A stretch of 64,000 bases of DNA from Streptomyces spectabilis (GCF_008704795.1 NZ_CP023690.1:1798001-1862000); one strand, 5' to 3'. Shown: positions 6,800 through 14,975, counted from the stretch's first letter. A program made the numbers and translations. The notes: generated by a model from the sequence alone, not told the origin.

Positions 6800-8246
6800 G
6801 GTCGGCCTCCGACGGATCAGCCGCTACGCCGCTGCTGGTGCCGGAGCCGAGTTCGGCCAGGCGGTCCATCAGCGCGGTGCTCCCAGCCCGGCCCGCAGTG
6901 CGGCGGCGGTCCGCGGCGACACGCTGCCGCTGCGCCTCGGTGAACCCGGCCATCTCCAGCGTCACGTCCGAGTCGGCCGGGAGGACCCCGGCCTGCACGA
7001 GCTTGACGGTGGCGTCCACCTGGGCTGCCACGGTCGGCGTCGCCGGGTTGCGCCACACCGTCTCGATACGGCGCGCCTTGTCCGGCGGCTCCCCGTCACG
7101 GATCCACAGGGCGAGGCGCATGGCCTGCTGCCAGGAGGCGCCGAAACGCCGGATCCGACGTTCGGAGCGCTTGACCAGCTTCGCCTCAGTGGAACGGATC
7201 GCGTCGGCGGAGGCGGGGTTGTCGGTGGTGTAGCCAAGCATGTGCGGCGGAAGCCCGAACTGCGACGACATGATCCTGGCGTACAAGTCGATGATCTTCG
7301 TCATGCCGGTCGGGTCATGTGCCGCGAACTGGCCCACGGACGGCAAGTTGCCGTCCTCGTCCCGCTCCAGGGCGAGCACGCGGCCAACGTAGGTCTCCCA
7401 CGCGCTTTTCGCGTTGCCCTCAGCGTCCTGGAACGCCGACTCCGCCGCCCCAAGGATGTACCGCTGCGGGGCCCCGAAGAACTCAGCCGCGACCTCCATG
7501 CCCATCAGCCGGCGGCACGCCGCATCCGTGATCGACATGACCTCGGGGGTGATCTCCGACCTGCCGACCCGGTCCGCGGTCCGCTGCCGGTTCGCCATCC
7601 GCACCACCGGCACCACACCAAGGCCGTGTATATCCCGGTCGACGACCTCCCAGCCGCCCGACTCCGACGGCAGGCACATCACCGTCTGATCCGGCAGATA
7701 CAAGACCAGCATCCGCTCCTCAGGCCCCGCCTCGAGGTACGTGTCCGCCGCACACTCGCGCAGCGCCGCGGTGCTCATGCGGACGCGGGCGTCCCACCGG
7801 ACCGTCATGTCCAGCGGCGACTCGGCGGAGATCAGCGGAGGGCAGTCCCCACCACAGTCGCCCGAACCGACCGCCAGATACTCGCGTCCGTACACCAGCG
7901 CATCCAGATGCGCGAGACTCGACTCGTCGAACAGATCATTCGCCTCGGCGATCTCCGCCAGCTCCGACGAATCCGCACCGTCCGCCCACCGGAACGCCTC
8001 CAGATCAAGGCGCTCCTCCAGCGACTCGACACCCACCCGCGGCCAGCCGATCACCGTGTGCAGGCTCTTGAGCTGCGGCGGAATACTGATCCCCAGATCA
8101 CGCACCAACTGCTCGCCGTTGAAGTACGCATCCCGCAACTGAAGAGCATGACGATCCCGCAGCATGTCCGCCCGCAACATGTTGATCAGAGCGAGCTCAT
8201 CGTCCGACAGATACACCAGCGGAAGATCAGGAATCGAGACGGTCAC
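6777..8246 (-). CDS. Portal protein
   Basis: A 489-residue SPP1 gp6-like portal. Characteristic segments are LRDAYFNGEQLVRDLGIS near the N-terminus, WPRVGVESLEERLDLEAFRW, the long stem/wing region with LGVVPVVRMANR, and the clip/crown region FGLPPHMLGYTTDNPASADA, which is strongly conserved in portals. It forms the dodecameric DNA channel. The start overlaps the terminase stop (ATGA). Confidence 0.9.
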   Translation of the reverse strand: MTVSIPDLPLVYLSDDELALINMLRADMLRDRHALQLRDAYFNGEQLVRDLGISIPPQLKSLHTVIGWPRVGVESLEERLDLEAFRWADGADSSELAEIAEANDLFDESSLAHLDALVYGREYLAVGSGDCGGDCPPLISAESPLDMTVRWDARVRMSTAALRECAADTYLEAGPEERMLVLYLPDQTVMCLPSESGGWEVVDRDIHGLGVVPVVRMANRQRTADRVGRSEITPEVMSITDAACRRLMGMEVAAEFFGAPQRYILGAAESAFQDAEGNAKSAWETYVGRVLALERDEDGNLPSVGQFAAHDPTGMTKIIDLYARIMSSQFGLPPHMLGYTTDNPASADAIRSTEAKLVKRSERRIRRFGASWQQAMRLALWIRDGEPPDKARRIETVWRNPATPTVAAQVDATVKLVQAGVLPADSDVTLEMAGFTEAQRQRVAADRRRTAGRAGSTALMDRLAELGSGTSSGVAADPSEADLGIDDLG

Positions 8247-10012
8247 CGCAGCACCACCACCCGTCCCTTGCCTGGCGTGCGCTTCTTACGCTTCGGAGAG
8301 TTGAGGATCATCCGGCGCAGCATCCGGGCTCCGACCATGCACACCGCGAGGTCGATCTTCCGTGCGCTCTCGCGGTGCTCCTTGCCGATCGTGACGCCCC
8401 AGCGGTTCGTCCGACGCCTGGCGTTGATCACGTGCGTGCGCAGCACCTTGTGCCCGTCATGCACGAGCTGTCGCTGCAGAACATCCGCGTGCGCCCGCTT
8501 CACAGCCTCTGTGAACGTCTCCTGATTCCGGCTGTCGCGCATATCCCAGCGCACCGCATGCGCCTTCGGCCCGGACAGCACCGACCGGAGCGCGAGCTTG
8601 GCGCCCCACGTCTGGCCCCAGGTGTCGATGTAGGAGTCCCAGTACATCTCGCCGTCGTCGTCATCCTGGCCCGAGCCAGGGTCTGCGAAGAACGCCACGA
8701 CCTTGAACCGCGCGAACGCGTTCTCCACCACCCCATGCACTTCGTCGCGCGGCACCCGGTACGGCACGAAGCCCGGCGTGTTCGGCGTCGGCCAGTTCGA
8801 TGGCTTCTGCCACACACCCAAGGCCGACACAAGGCCGTCTGACACACGGCAGGCCACCAGGCCTGTGGCATCGTCGCTCTTGGAGCCGTCGAAGAACATG
8901 ACGACCTCATCACCGTCAGCAAGCCGCAGGTCATCACGCTTGCAGGCGTCCCACTCGTAGCGGGCCATCCACGCATCCTCGGCAGCAACGATCTGGTTGA
9001 ACCAGAACCGCCTGCTGCGCGAGGGAGGATTGCGTGGATCAAGGATCGACTTCACGATGCGGGGGATGTCGAGCCACGTGGAGTCGCCCCGTACCGCCTC
9101 GATGACCTTCGCCAGCCACGGCTTGGTCAGCTTCGCCTCCGGCGGGGCCTCCAGAGAGTCGTACAGAATGCCCGGGTCCTCAGCCCGCCCGGCCTCAGCT
9201 GCCTCATAGGCATCGCGCGTCTGCTCAGCGACCGAGTCCTCGCCGGGTTCGAACGCGTTGGTGATGGCGAACGTTCGCGCCGATCCGTCCGCCGACTTGG
9301 TGGCGTTCCGCTCGATCGTCGCCGCCATCTCGTGGCCTTGATTCGAATCGATCCAGTGGTGTGTCTCGTTGAGGAGCGTGAACGTTGTACGGCCGCCCTC
9401 AAGCGCGCGAGGCGAGGAGGTGACGGCCTCGATGCGGGCCAGGCCCTTGTGGGCGTAGACGACTTCCTTGCCGATCTCGATCCCGAACTCGGACTTGGCC
9501 TGGGGTGTGAAGAGCGACCCAAAGATGATCATTGTGTTGCGGGTCTGATCCTTGGAAACCGCTGCGACCTGCACCCACGGCTCCGGATGCGGCTCACCGA
9601 CCGGCTGCCCCTCCGGCACCCCGCTCTCATCGTCAGGCCCGGCAATCCGCCCCAACCACCGGGACGGGCCGACGAACTCGACAGCACACAGCGTCGCCCC
9701 GAACGGGTCCTTGCCCCACCCCTTCAAGCGCTGCAACACAGCATCCCGGTAGCAGAACGCCCCCGTCTCCGGATCGATGGCGAACCACCACAGGATCAAG
9801 CGGACCTGCTCGCTCGTGTACCGCCACGGCAAGCCCCGGTGCTGCAGATACGCGGCCGTCCAGAGAAGGACATGCCAGCCCAGCGTGAACAGGGGCCGGA
9901 TAAACAGGCCATCCTCGCCCCGCGTCCACGTCGGCCCGATCACAACAGGCGTGATCGTGTCCGGGACTGCCTCGATCGTCTGCTCAGCCACCGAAGGCGG
10001 AGCGGTAATCAT
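8243..10012 (-). CDS. terL: Terminase large subunit
   Basis: A 589-residue two-domain packaging motor. The N-terminal ATPase has an atypical Walker A (LQRLKGWGKDPFGATL) and a Walker B with catalytic acid (FTLLNETHHWID). The C-terminal RNase H-like nuclease has VMFFDGSKSDDATGLVAC and a second acidic site near FFADPGSGQDDDD, with KIDLAVCMVGARM near the end. Length and order (small subunit, large subunit, portal) fit actinobacterial siphoviruses. The gene overlaps the small subunit by 29 bp. Confidence 0.9.
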   Translation of the reverse strand: MITAPPSVAEQTIEAVPDTITPVVIGPTWTRGEDGLFIRPLFTLGWHVLLWTAAYLQHRGLPWRYTSEQVRLILWWFAIDPETGAFCYRDAVLQRLKGWGKDPFGATLCAVEFVGPSRWLGRIAGPDDESGVPEGQPVGEPHPEPWVQVAAVSKDQTRNTMIIFGSLFTPQAKSEFGIEIGKEVVYAHKGLARIEAVTSSPRALEGGRTTFTLLNETHHWIDSNQGHEMAATIERNATKSADGSARTFAITNAFEPGEDSVAEQTRDAYEAAEAGRAEDPGILYDSLEAPPEAKLTKPWLAKVIEAVRGDSTWLDIPRIVKSILDPRNPPSRSRRFWFNQIVAAEDAWMARYEWDACKRDDLRLADGDEVVMFFDGSKSDDATGLVACRVSDGLVSALGVWQKPSNWPTPNTPGFVPYRVPRDEVHGVVENAFARFKVVAFFADPGSGQDDDDGEMYWDSYIDTWGQTWGAKLALRSVLSGPKAHAVRWDMRDSRNQETFTEAVKRAHADVLQRQLVHDGHKVLRTHVINARRRTNRWGVTIGKEHRESARKIDLAVCMVGARMLRRMILNSPKRKKRTPGKGRVVVLR

Positions 10013-10424
10013 CCAGTGCCGTCACGCTCGCCCGGCCCGAGCCCGCGGGCTTCTTCCGCTCCAACTCCATACGGACGCGCCGACGATCCCCTTCCGTCGT
10101 CAACAGGCTGCCCAGCAGGCTGTTGAGGGCGGCAACGTACTGTCCGTTCGGCGGCCGGTCCGACGACAGTCCGCGCGACATGAGTTCCGCGGCATACCGT
10201 GCAGTCGCCCAGTCCGACGCCTGATAGAACATGGCCTGGCCGGACTCGCGCAGCGACAGGTACCAGTCCTTCGCGATCGGATGCCAGAGCTCATCCGGTT
10301 CCGGCAGTGCAGGAAGGTCCGTCGGCGCCCCTGACGGTGCCTTCGTGACGGAGTCCTTCTCCTTCTTCGAGCGATGGCCCATGCGCTCCTCAGAGCGCTT
10401 ACCGATAGGTCCACGAGCGCCCAT
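9984..10424 (-). CDS. terS: Terminase small subunit
   Basis: A 146-residue basic protein starting MGARGPIGKRSEERMGHRSK, a signature of small terminases in Streptomyces phages, with a central helical region (PIAKDWYLSLRESGQAMFYQ) and a C-terminal helix (RRRVRMELERKK). It recognises the packaging site and recruits the large subunit. ATG 10424 is chosen because GGAGGT stands at ideal distance. The upstream non-coding block at 11138-11625 is a candidate recognition site. Confidence 0.8.
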   Translation of the reverse strand: MGARGPIGKRSEERMGHRSKKEKDSVTKAPSGAPTDLPALPEPDELWHPIAKDWYLSLRESGQAMFYQASDWATARYAAELMSRGLSSDRPPNGQYVAALNSLLGSLLTTEGDRRRVRMELERKKPAGSGRASVTALDDYRSAFGG

Positions 10425-10510
10425 GACGACCTCCAGGGTCATGGCACGCCACCAGGGCGCGCAGAGGGCTGGAAACAACGACGCCCCAACTCGGGGACGC
10501 CGCCAGGGCG

Positions 10511-11137
10511 TCAGAGCGAGGCGATCAAACCGGCCGCATCAGGCAGCACGGCAAGACTGAGCGGCGTACCCGGAACCCGGTCGCCGACGATGATGTAGCG
10601 GCGATCCGAGTACACCTCGAACGCCAACTCCCCCTTGCGGATGCGTCGACCATGCGGAACCGCGCCGCGGAACCACAGATGCAGGCCAGTACCGGACCGG
10701 CCACGCTCCATGTACGTCGGCGGCAACCGGTCTACGATCGCCTGCGCCCACGGAAGGACGCTTCCGTCCTCGACCGCGTGGTCCAGGTCGACGACCACGA
10801 TGCCGTCGCCGGCCGTCAGGACGAAGCCGACACCGTCGCCGGTGTTCGATGCGGCGACCGCGGCATAGTCCGACCAGGACGACGGGTCCTTCACCGAGGC
10901 GAAACGGCCATCGGTGCGCATCGGCACCTTGTCCTTGTGACGCACCCAGCGCGGACGCGACGTCAACTCGGCCGGGATGCGGGCCTGCTGCTCGGCGGCA
11001 AGGACGGCGTCACGTTCACGCTTGCGGGCCCGAGCCGCGAGGACGCGATGCGAGTTCGAGCAGTAGCGGCGATCCGACCGGTGCATGACCGGCAGATCTC
11101 CCCCGCAGTGCTCGCAACTCCGAAGCGTCTCTGGCAT
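10511..11137 (-). CDS. Primase-polymerase (PrimPol) domain protein
   Basis: A 208-residue protein. Residues 1-40 hold a Cys-rich zinc ribbon (CEHCG...YCSNSHR). The rest matches the archaeo-eukaryotic primase/PrimPol fold: VKDPSSWSDYAAVAAS, the catalytic acidic motif IVVVDLDHAV, the SGTGLHLWFRG motif and YSDRRYIIVGDR. It is short and has no helicase domain. Lying beside the terminase genes and not in the early region is unusual. It could prime replication or fill in ends; the sequence cannot decide. The ATG at 11137 was chosen. Confidence 0.75.
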   Translation of the reverse strand: MPETLRSCEHCGGDLPVMHRSDRRYCSNSHRVLAARARKRERDAVLAAEQQARIPAELTSRPRWVRHKDKVPMRTDGRFASVKDPSSWSDYAAVAASNTGDGVGFVLTAGDGIVVVDLDHAVEDGSVLPWAQAIVDRLPPTYMERGRSGTGLHLWFRGAVPHGRRIRKGELAFEVYSDRRYIIVGDRVPGTPLSLAVLPDAAGLIASL

Positions 11138-11247
11138 GCATCCAGGATACAGCTGACTGTTAACGACTACAGTGCTTTGACCTGCATGGTTACCATCTCG
11201 CGACACTGCCTAGCCCATCGAGTGGACTAGACCGGTAGGGCATACCC

Positions 11248-11263
11248 GCAGGTCAGGGGCCTT
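11248..11263. repeat. Dispersed motif GCAGGTCAGGGGCCT, copy 1
   Basis: The 15-mer GCAGGTCAGGGGCCT also occurs exactly at 38922-38936. Near copies are at 40083-40097 and 29022-29036. All four lie in non-coding DNA, suggesting a protein-binding site. Confidence 0.5.
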
Positions 11264-11271
11264 GGAAACCC

Positions 11272-11300
11272 GGGGGCGATGTCAGGTGCTATACGCCCCC
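11272..11300. terminator. Hairpin upstream of the PrimPol gene
   Basis: GGGGGCG (11272-11278) pairs with CGCCCCC (11294-11300) over a 15-base loop. It lies downstream of the 11626-11877 gene on the minus strand and could end that transcript. No T tract follows. Confidence 0.35.
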
Positions 11301-11625
11301 GATCCGGAGGGATCTTGGTGGGGGATCTTCCCCCAGGGTTGATCTTGGCTGCCGTGATCAAGGTGGGCGTCCGAGATGATCGTCGCGAGCCGCTCGCCTC
11401 AAGATCGAGGCTGCCGCCTGGATCGAGACTCGAACGGCCGCTCGACAAGCGATCAGTGATAAAGGATCACGAGCGAGTTGACCTTGATGATCTCAAGCAG
11501 ACCACGTCGATACCCGACGCCGAAGCGCGGATCAAGACGAGGCGCACACAGGCACTGCCCGCCACGACGTCCCTGCCTCCCGGACACCGCGTGCCACCAC
11601 CGCCGAGCGCCGGCACGCACTGCCC

Positions 11626-11877
11626 TCACCGGGTGCGGCGCCGACCGGGATTGAGCCGGCTGCCCGTCGCGACCCCCGTCGACCGGATGTGCATCAGTTG
11701 GCAGTACCCCTTGGCCCGTGCGCCGAGGTACCTGCTGAGGAGCCGGTTGCAGCGTCGCCAGTCTCCTGCTGTTCCCCAGCGGATGCGTGCTCCGCCCGCG
11801 CCTGACAGACCCCAGTAGCGACGTAGCGCTTCGGCGTTGCCTCGCTGGCTGCGTCCGCCTCGCCCCTTGCTGGCCAT
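11626..11877 (-). CDS. Small basic actinophage protein, unknown function
   Basis: An 83-residue, Arg/Gly-rich protein starting MASKGRGGRSQRGNAEALRR and containing RIRWGTAGDWRRC and GYCQLMHIRSTG. I recognise this as a conserved small protein in actinobacterial phages (from memory), with no known role. The basic charge suggests nucleic-acid binding. It is the last gene before the non-coding block. Confidence 0.7.
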   Translation of the reverse strand: MASKGRGGRSQRGNAEALRRYWGLSGAGGARIRWGTAGDWRRCNRLLSRYLGARAKGYCQLMHIRSTGVATGSRLNPGRRRTR

Positions 11878-11883
11878 AGCAGT

Positions 11884-12102
11884 TCACCGCCTGTCGGGCT
11901 CGCCCTCTTGGTCTGGCTCGTCGTTCTGTTGTGGGTCGATGCGCATGATGTTGCGGACTTGTTCGCGGGGTACGGCGTAGCAGGGTCCGTGTTGGTCGTG
12001 GAAGACGATCCAGCCGTCGTCGAGTTCGAAGTTGAGGGGGTCGTCTTCGAGGAGGGTGTCTTCGCCGCGGCGTTCGTTGTGGACGATGAGGTAGGCGGGC
12101 AT
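11884..12102 (-). CDS. Small acidic protein, unknown
   Basis: A 72-residue protein, MPAYLIVHNERRGEDTLLED, with a short beta-rich core (DGWIVFHDQHGPCYAVP) and a charged C-terminus. Codon use is normal for the region. It sits in a tight run of small late genes. Function not recognised. Confidence 0.65.
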   Translation of the reverse strand: MPAYLIVHNERRGEDTLLEDDPLNFELDDGWIVFHDQHGPCYAVPREQVRNIMRIDPQQNDEPDQEGEPDRR

Positions 12103-12104
12103 GG

Positions 12105-12359
12105 TCAGGCGCCAACTGACTTGTCGCCGGGGCAGTCGTTGGTCCTGGCGTCGACTCGGTAGTACTGACGGGGCTCAGGGTCTTGCGGCAGCCCCATGAC
12201 CTTGGCAAGCGTGTTGAAGCTGTCCGTGATGCGGGTGACGGTGAACAGGATCGGGCGTTGCAGGTGGACCTGTTTCACGTGTGCCTTCCACAGGATCTGT
12301 GTCCGTGCGACTGCTTCGGGGTTCTCGCCAGGGGCTACGGGGATGTTGAAGCTGAGCAT
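12105..12359 (-). CDS. Small protein, unknown
   Basis: An 84-residue protein, MLSFNIPVAPGENPEAVART, with a likely beta-alpha-beta core (RPILFTVTRITDSFNTLAKV). It ends two bases before the next start. No family recognised; codon use and tight spacing support it as real. Confidence 0.65.
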   Translation of the reverse strand: MLSFNIPVAPGENPEAVARTQILWKAHVKQVHLQRPILFTVTRITDSFNTLAKVMGLPQDPEPRQYYRVDARTNDCPGDKSVGA

Positions 12360-12363
12360 GGCG

Positions 12364-12675
12364 TCACCTCAGTCCGGGGTGCTGCTCGGGTGGGCGTCGC
12401 CGTCCTGGGCGCGGGTTGGCTGCCTTGGCGGCGTTGCCTTCCTGCGACGACTTGTAGCGATGGCAGTGGGGCGCTACGCGGTCGTGTGCCCAGTCGAGGT
12501 TGTCGAGGCTGTGGTCGTCGCCGGGGTTCTTGTGGTCGAGGTAGTCGCCGCCGGGTTGTCCGCAGAGGTGGCAGATGTGTTCGGGGTTGCGGGCGTGTGC
12601 TGCGGGACGGGTTGCAGATTCCCAGTTCGAGGGGAGCCGTTGGCGTCGTGTGCTCCCTTTCCAGCCGCCGCTCAT
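12364..12675 (-). CDS. HNH endonuclease near the terminase genes
   Basis: A 103-residue protein with a compact HNH domain: C35/C38 (CHLC), D47-H48 (YLDHKNPGDD), N59 (LDNLDW), C71/H72. The N-terminus is basic. Phages that cut cos ends often encode an HNH protein beside the terminase and need it for packaging; this one is about 2 kb upstream of terS, so that role is possible but not shown. Its end overlaps no neighbour, and its start overlaps the preceding gene by 4 bp. Confidence 0.8.
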   Translation of the reverse strand: MSGGWKGSTRRQRLPSNWESATRPAAHARNPEHICHLCGQPGGDYLDHKNPGDDHSLDNLDWAHDRVAPHCHRYKSSQEGNAAKAANPRPGRRRPPEQHPGLR

Positions 12676-13046
12676 CCGTCCTCCTGCGTCTCCGTTGCTG
12701 GCAGGCCACGTCGCCGGAGTGCTGCAGCGAGTTCGCCCTGTGCCTTGGCGATCTCGTCCTGTACCTGTTCGCGGAACTGGTCGAAGTCGGGCTCGACGCG
12801 GATTTTCACTGGGTGGCCGTCGGCGTCGAGAGGGACGTCGTTGGCTGGGATGTCGATGGGCTCTTCGAAGACGAGGACGGCGCGGGCGCCGATCTGGTCG
12901 GCCATTCCCTGGTAGCGCAGCAGCCGTGATTCCTGTGTGATGCCGGGGGTGACGTCGGTGTCTTCGTATTGGTCGATGATGAGCACGAACGGGGGCCGGT
13001 CGTCTGCGGCGCCTTCGGGGAGTTCGAGGATCTGCAGGCGGGCCAT
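12672..13046 (-). CDS. Acidic protein of unknown function
   Basis: A 124-residue protein, MARLQILELPEGAADDRPPF. The N-terminal half looks like an alpha/beta domain (PFVLIIDQYEDTDV, IGARAVLVFEEP). The C-terminal half is a charged amphipathic helix (FDQFREQVQDEIAKAQGELA). It overlaps both neighbours by a few bases (ATGA). Not recognised. Confidence 0.65.
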   Translation of the reverse strand: MARLQILELPEGAADDRPPFVLIIDQYEDTDVTPGITQESRLLRYQGMADQIGARAVLVFEEPIDIPANDVPLDADGHPVKIRVEPDFDQFREQVQDEIAKAQGELAAALRRRGLPATETQEDG

Positions 13047-13222
13047 CAGGCGTCTGCCGCCTGTCCGTCCAGGCGGACGATGCTTCGGACGTCGAGAGGT
13101 TGAATGAACGCCTTCACTTGATTGTTGGCGTAGGCCGTGTACTGGTCGCCGTCGTACTCAACCGTGTCGGCGGTGAGGTTCTGGGTGCTGCCGTCGTCGA
13201 AGGTGATGAGGTAGCGGGCCAT
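13046..13222 (-). CDS. Small beta-rich protein
   Basis: A 58-residue protein, MARYLITFDDGSTQNLTADT. The pattern YLITFDDGS...TVEYDGDQY resembles small strand-rich proteins seen in Streptomyces plasmids and phages; function unknown. ATG 13222 has GGAG in the leader CAGGAGCCCGCGCC, which recurs in front of neighbouring genes. Confidence 0.65.
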   Translation of the reverse strand: MARYLITFDDGSTQNLTADTVEYDGDQYTAYANNQVKAFIQPLDVRSIVRLDGQAADA

Positions 13223-13248
13223 GGCGCGGGCTCCTGTGGGGTGGTCGG

Positions 13249-13668
13249 TTACGGCTTCCAGTGGGGCCCGCGTAGTGCGTCGGGTACGTCGCTGGTGGTG
13301 ATAGGGACGATGAGTCGGGCTTGTTCGCGAAGTCGTCGCTGCTGTGCCGGTGTCGGCTTGGGCGGCGGGGGCCGGTCGAGGCTGGCGAGGATCTTGTCGG
13401 TGATGCCGTGTGCGTGGGCGAGGTCGAGGAGTTCGGGGCAGTCGTTGAGGTTGTCGGTCCACGCCATGTCCTGGTCGCCGTAGGTGCGGCAGCCTTTGCA
13501 GGCGGGTTCGTAGGTGCAGTCGAGGTCGAGCGTGTGCCGGGTGAGGATGCGGCGGTCGGCCTCGCAGCGGAGGCGGACGCTTTCACTCTGGCTGGGCGGC
13601 CACTCGTACTCGTCCAGCAGTTGTTCAACGCGGTCGACTTGCTGGGTGATCCAGGCGTGGAGATCCAT
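13249..13668 (-). CDS. DUF6221-like protein
   Basis: A 139-residue protein. The segment RCEADRRILTRHTL followed by CKGC and LNDCPELLDLAHAHGITDKI resembles DUF6221, widespread and uncharacterised in Streptomyces (assignment from memory). The N-terminus is helical with a coiled-coil tendency (VDRVEQLLDEYEW). The leader repeats the GGAGCCCGCGCC sequence of the previous gene. Confidence 0.6.
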   Translation of the reverse strand: MDLHAWITQQVDRVEQLLDEYEWPPSQSESVRLRCEADRRILTRHTLDLDCTYEPACKGCRTYGDQDMAWTDNLNDCPELLDLAHAHGITDKILASLDRPPPPKPTPAQQRRLREQARLIVPITTSDVPDALRGPHWKP

Positions 13669-13685
13669 GGCGCGGGCTCCGGGGT

Positions 13686-13889
13686 TTAGCCGATGAGGAC
13701 GTGTTCGTGGGCGGCGGTGGCGGCGAGGATGTCGGCGACACTAGGTGTGGCGTTGTCGTCGTACCTGGGGTCCCAGTTGCCGAGTTCGTAGCCGAGACAG
13801 CCAGGGCAGCGGAGGGCGAGGATGGCGCTGGTGCCGTCGGTGTAGGGCTCGGCATGGAGGGTGAAGTCGGTGGGGTCGGGGGAAGCCAT
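13686..13889 (-). CDS. Small CxxC protein, unknown
   Basis: A 67-residue protein, MASPDPTDFTLHAEPYTDGT, with one CPGC pair and YELGNWDPRYDD. The leader GGAAGGCCCGCGCCC is nearly identical to that of the next upstream gene. Function not recognised. Confidence 0.6.
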   Translation of the reverse strand: MASPDPTDFTLHAEPYTDGTSAILALRCPGCLGYELGNWDPRYDDNATPSVADILAATAAHEHVLIG

Positions 13890-13910
13890 GGGCGCGGGCC
13901 TTCCGTGGGA

Positions 13911-14273
13911 TCAGTAGATCGGCAGGTCGTCGTGGTCGAGCTCGACGTGCCGTCCACGGCGTGTGCAGTGCGGGCAGATACCGACGCTGCGGCCGGAGCC
14001 GGGCCCGTACACGGGGTCGGGGATGCTGCCGGCGTACTGGTGCCCGCCGTATGGCCTGGTGCAGAGGATGCACGGCAGCCAGTAGTAGCCGTGGCGCTCC
14101 GCGTACCGGTGGTGGATGCGGGTCCAGGACTGCGGCAGGAGCCGGATCCAGGCTTCCCGCTTCGCCGGTGAGGGGCCGGACGCGAGGGGCGCCGGGATGC
14201 CGAGGCGCCAGTACCAGAGGCGTTCGATCAGCCGCAGTGGCCGCATCGCGATGGTGATGTGGTGGCGGGCCAT
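13911..14273 (-). CDS. Zinc-ribbon-like protein, unknown
   Basis: A 120-residue basic protein. Two Cys pairs, CILC and CPHC, spaced about 35 residues apart with a His-rich end (RRGRHVELDHDDLPIY), suggest a structural zinc site. An aromatic helix (RLIERLWYWRLGIP) starts the protein. Family not recognised. It follows the glycosyltransferase gene with an 18-bp gap. Confidence 0.6.
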   Translation of the reverse strand: MARHHITIAMRPLRLIERLWYWRLGIPAPLASGPSPAKREAWIRLLPQSWTRIHHRYAERHGYYWLPCILCTRPYGGHQYAGSIPDPVYGPGSGRSVGICPHCTRRGRHVELDHDDLPIY

Positions 14274-14291
14274 GGGCGCGGGCCTTCCGGT

Positions 14292-14975
14292 TCAGGCGGG
14301 TACCGAAGTGCGTTCGGCGATGAGGGCGCGGATCGCTTCGGGCTTGCCTGTGGCGTCGACGTAGCGCTGGCAGAGCTGGCCGTTGGCGACGTGCTGGGGG
14401 CTGCCGAGGCCGGACTCCTGCGGGTGCCACAGGTGGGTGATCGTGCCCTCGTGTGTGCCCGTCGGGCCGAGGAGTGCGTCGGCGCAGATCCTCGCTGCCG
14501 CATCCTCGAAGCCCCAGCCGGTGAACCGTTCGTCCATGCCGCCCATGGCCCACCAGCTGGCTGGTTGGATAATGAGGACGCCGCCGGTGGCCCATCCATG
14601 TTCGAGGTCGACCGGGCAGTCCGCTGCCTGTGCGCCCGCGAGGTAAGCGCGTGTGCCGTCGCGGGTGAGTCCGCGGTACCAGCTGTACGGGAGGTGGAGG
14701 CGGCCGTCCGCAGCTGTGGCGATGGCCTCGTGGACGGGCTCGGGCTCGGCGAGGGTGTCGGCGTCGCACAGCACCACGACGTCGGCGCCAGCGGCTTCGG
14801 CTTGGCGGACGCCTTCGTTTCGGCTTCCGGCGCGGGAGAACGGTTCGTGGCCACTGTCGACATCGAGGTGGATCGCGTCAGGCAGCAGCGCCGCGAGGTG
14901 AGCGCGCACGTATTCGTGGTGGGCGTTCCGCTCCGGGGTGCCGGGCCGCCACGGGATGACGACGCCGACGGTCAT
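14292..14975 (-). CDS. GT2-like glycosyltransferase with GT7-type C-terminal motif
   Basis: A 227-residue soluble enzyme. The N-terminus is GT-A-like (MTVGVVIPWRPGTPERN), with ADVVVLCDADTLAEPE holding the DxD metal site. The C-terminal GWATGGVLIIQPASWWAMGG followed by DERFTGWGFEDAAARI is the galactosyltransferase 7C-type acceptor motif. It starts within the methyltransferase stop region (overlap 4 bp). It should transfer a sugar to a virion or cell-surface target; donor unknown. Confidence 0.8.
   Translation of the reverse strand: MTVGVVIPWRPGTPERNAHHEYVRAHLAALLPDAIHLDVDSGHEPFSRAGSRNEGVRQAEAAGADVVVLCDADTLAEPEPVHEAIATAADGRLHLPYSWYRGLTRDGTRAYLAGAQAADCPVDLEHGWATGGVLIIQPASWWAMGGMDERFTGWGFEDAAARICADALLGPTGTHEGTITHLWHPQESGLGSPQHVANGQLCQRYVDATGKPEAIRALIAERTSVPA

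Larger units (their letters stand above)
11138..11625. other. 488-bp non-coding block with GATC cluster
   Basis: No gene with convincing codon use is seen on either strand. The block holds 12 GATC tetramers between 11301 and 11533 (starting at 11301, 11311, 11324, 11341, 11356, 11378, 11403, 11421, 11451, 11465, 11489 and 11530); random expectation in such G+C-rich DNA is below one. It also holds GGGGGA-TCT-TCCCCC (11320-11334) and GATCTTGG-type repeats. It lies upstream of the PrimPol and terminase genes, so a packaging site or an origin are the best guesses. Confidence 0.5.

Noticed and set aside
6666..8525. Long plus-strand open frame (619 codons)
   Set aside because: It is the complement of the MuF-like and portal genes; composition is Arg/His/Gln/Pro-rich with no domain, and no ribosome site.
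11453..12208. Minus-strand frame of 251 codons overlapping three small genes
   Set aside because: Composition (runs of Arg, Pro, Thr) is typical of a shifted frame; the three small genes at 11626-12359 explain the sequence better.
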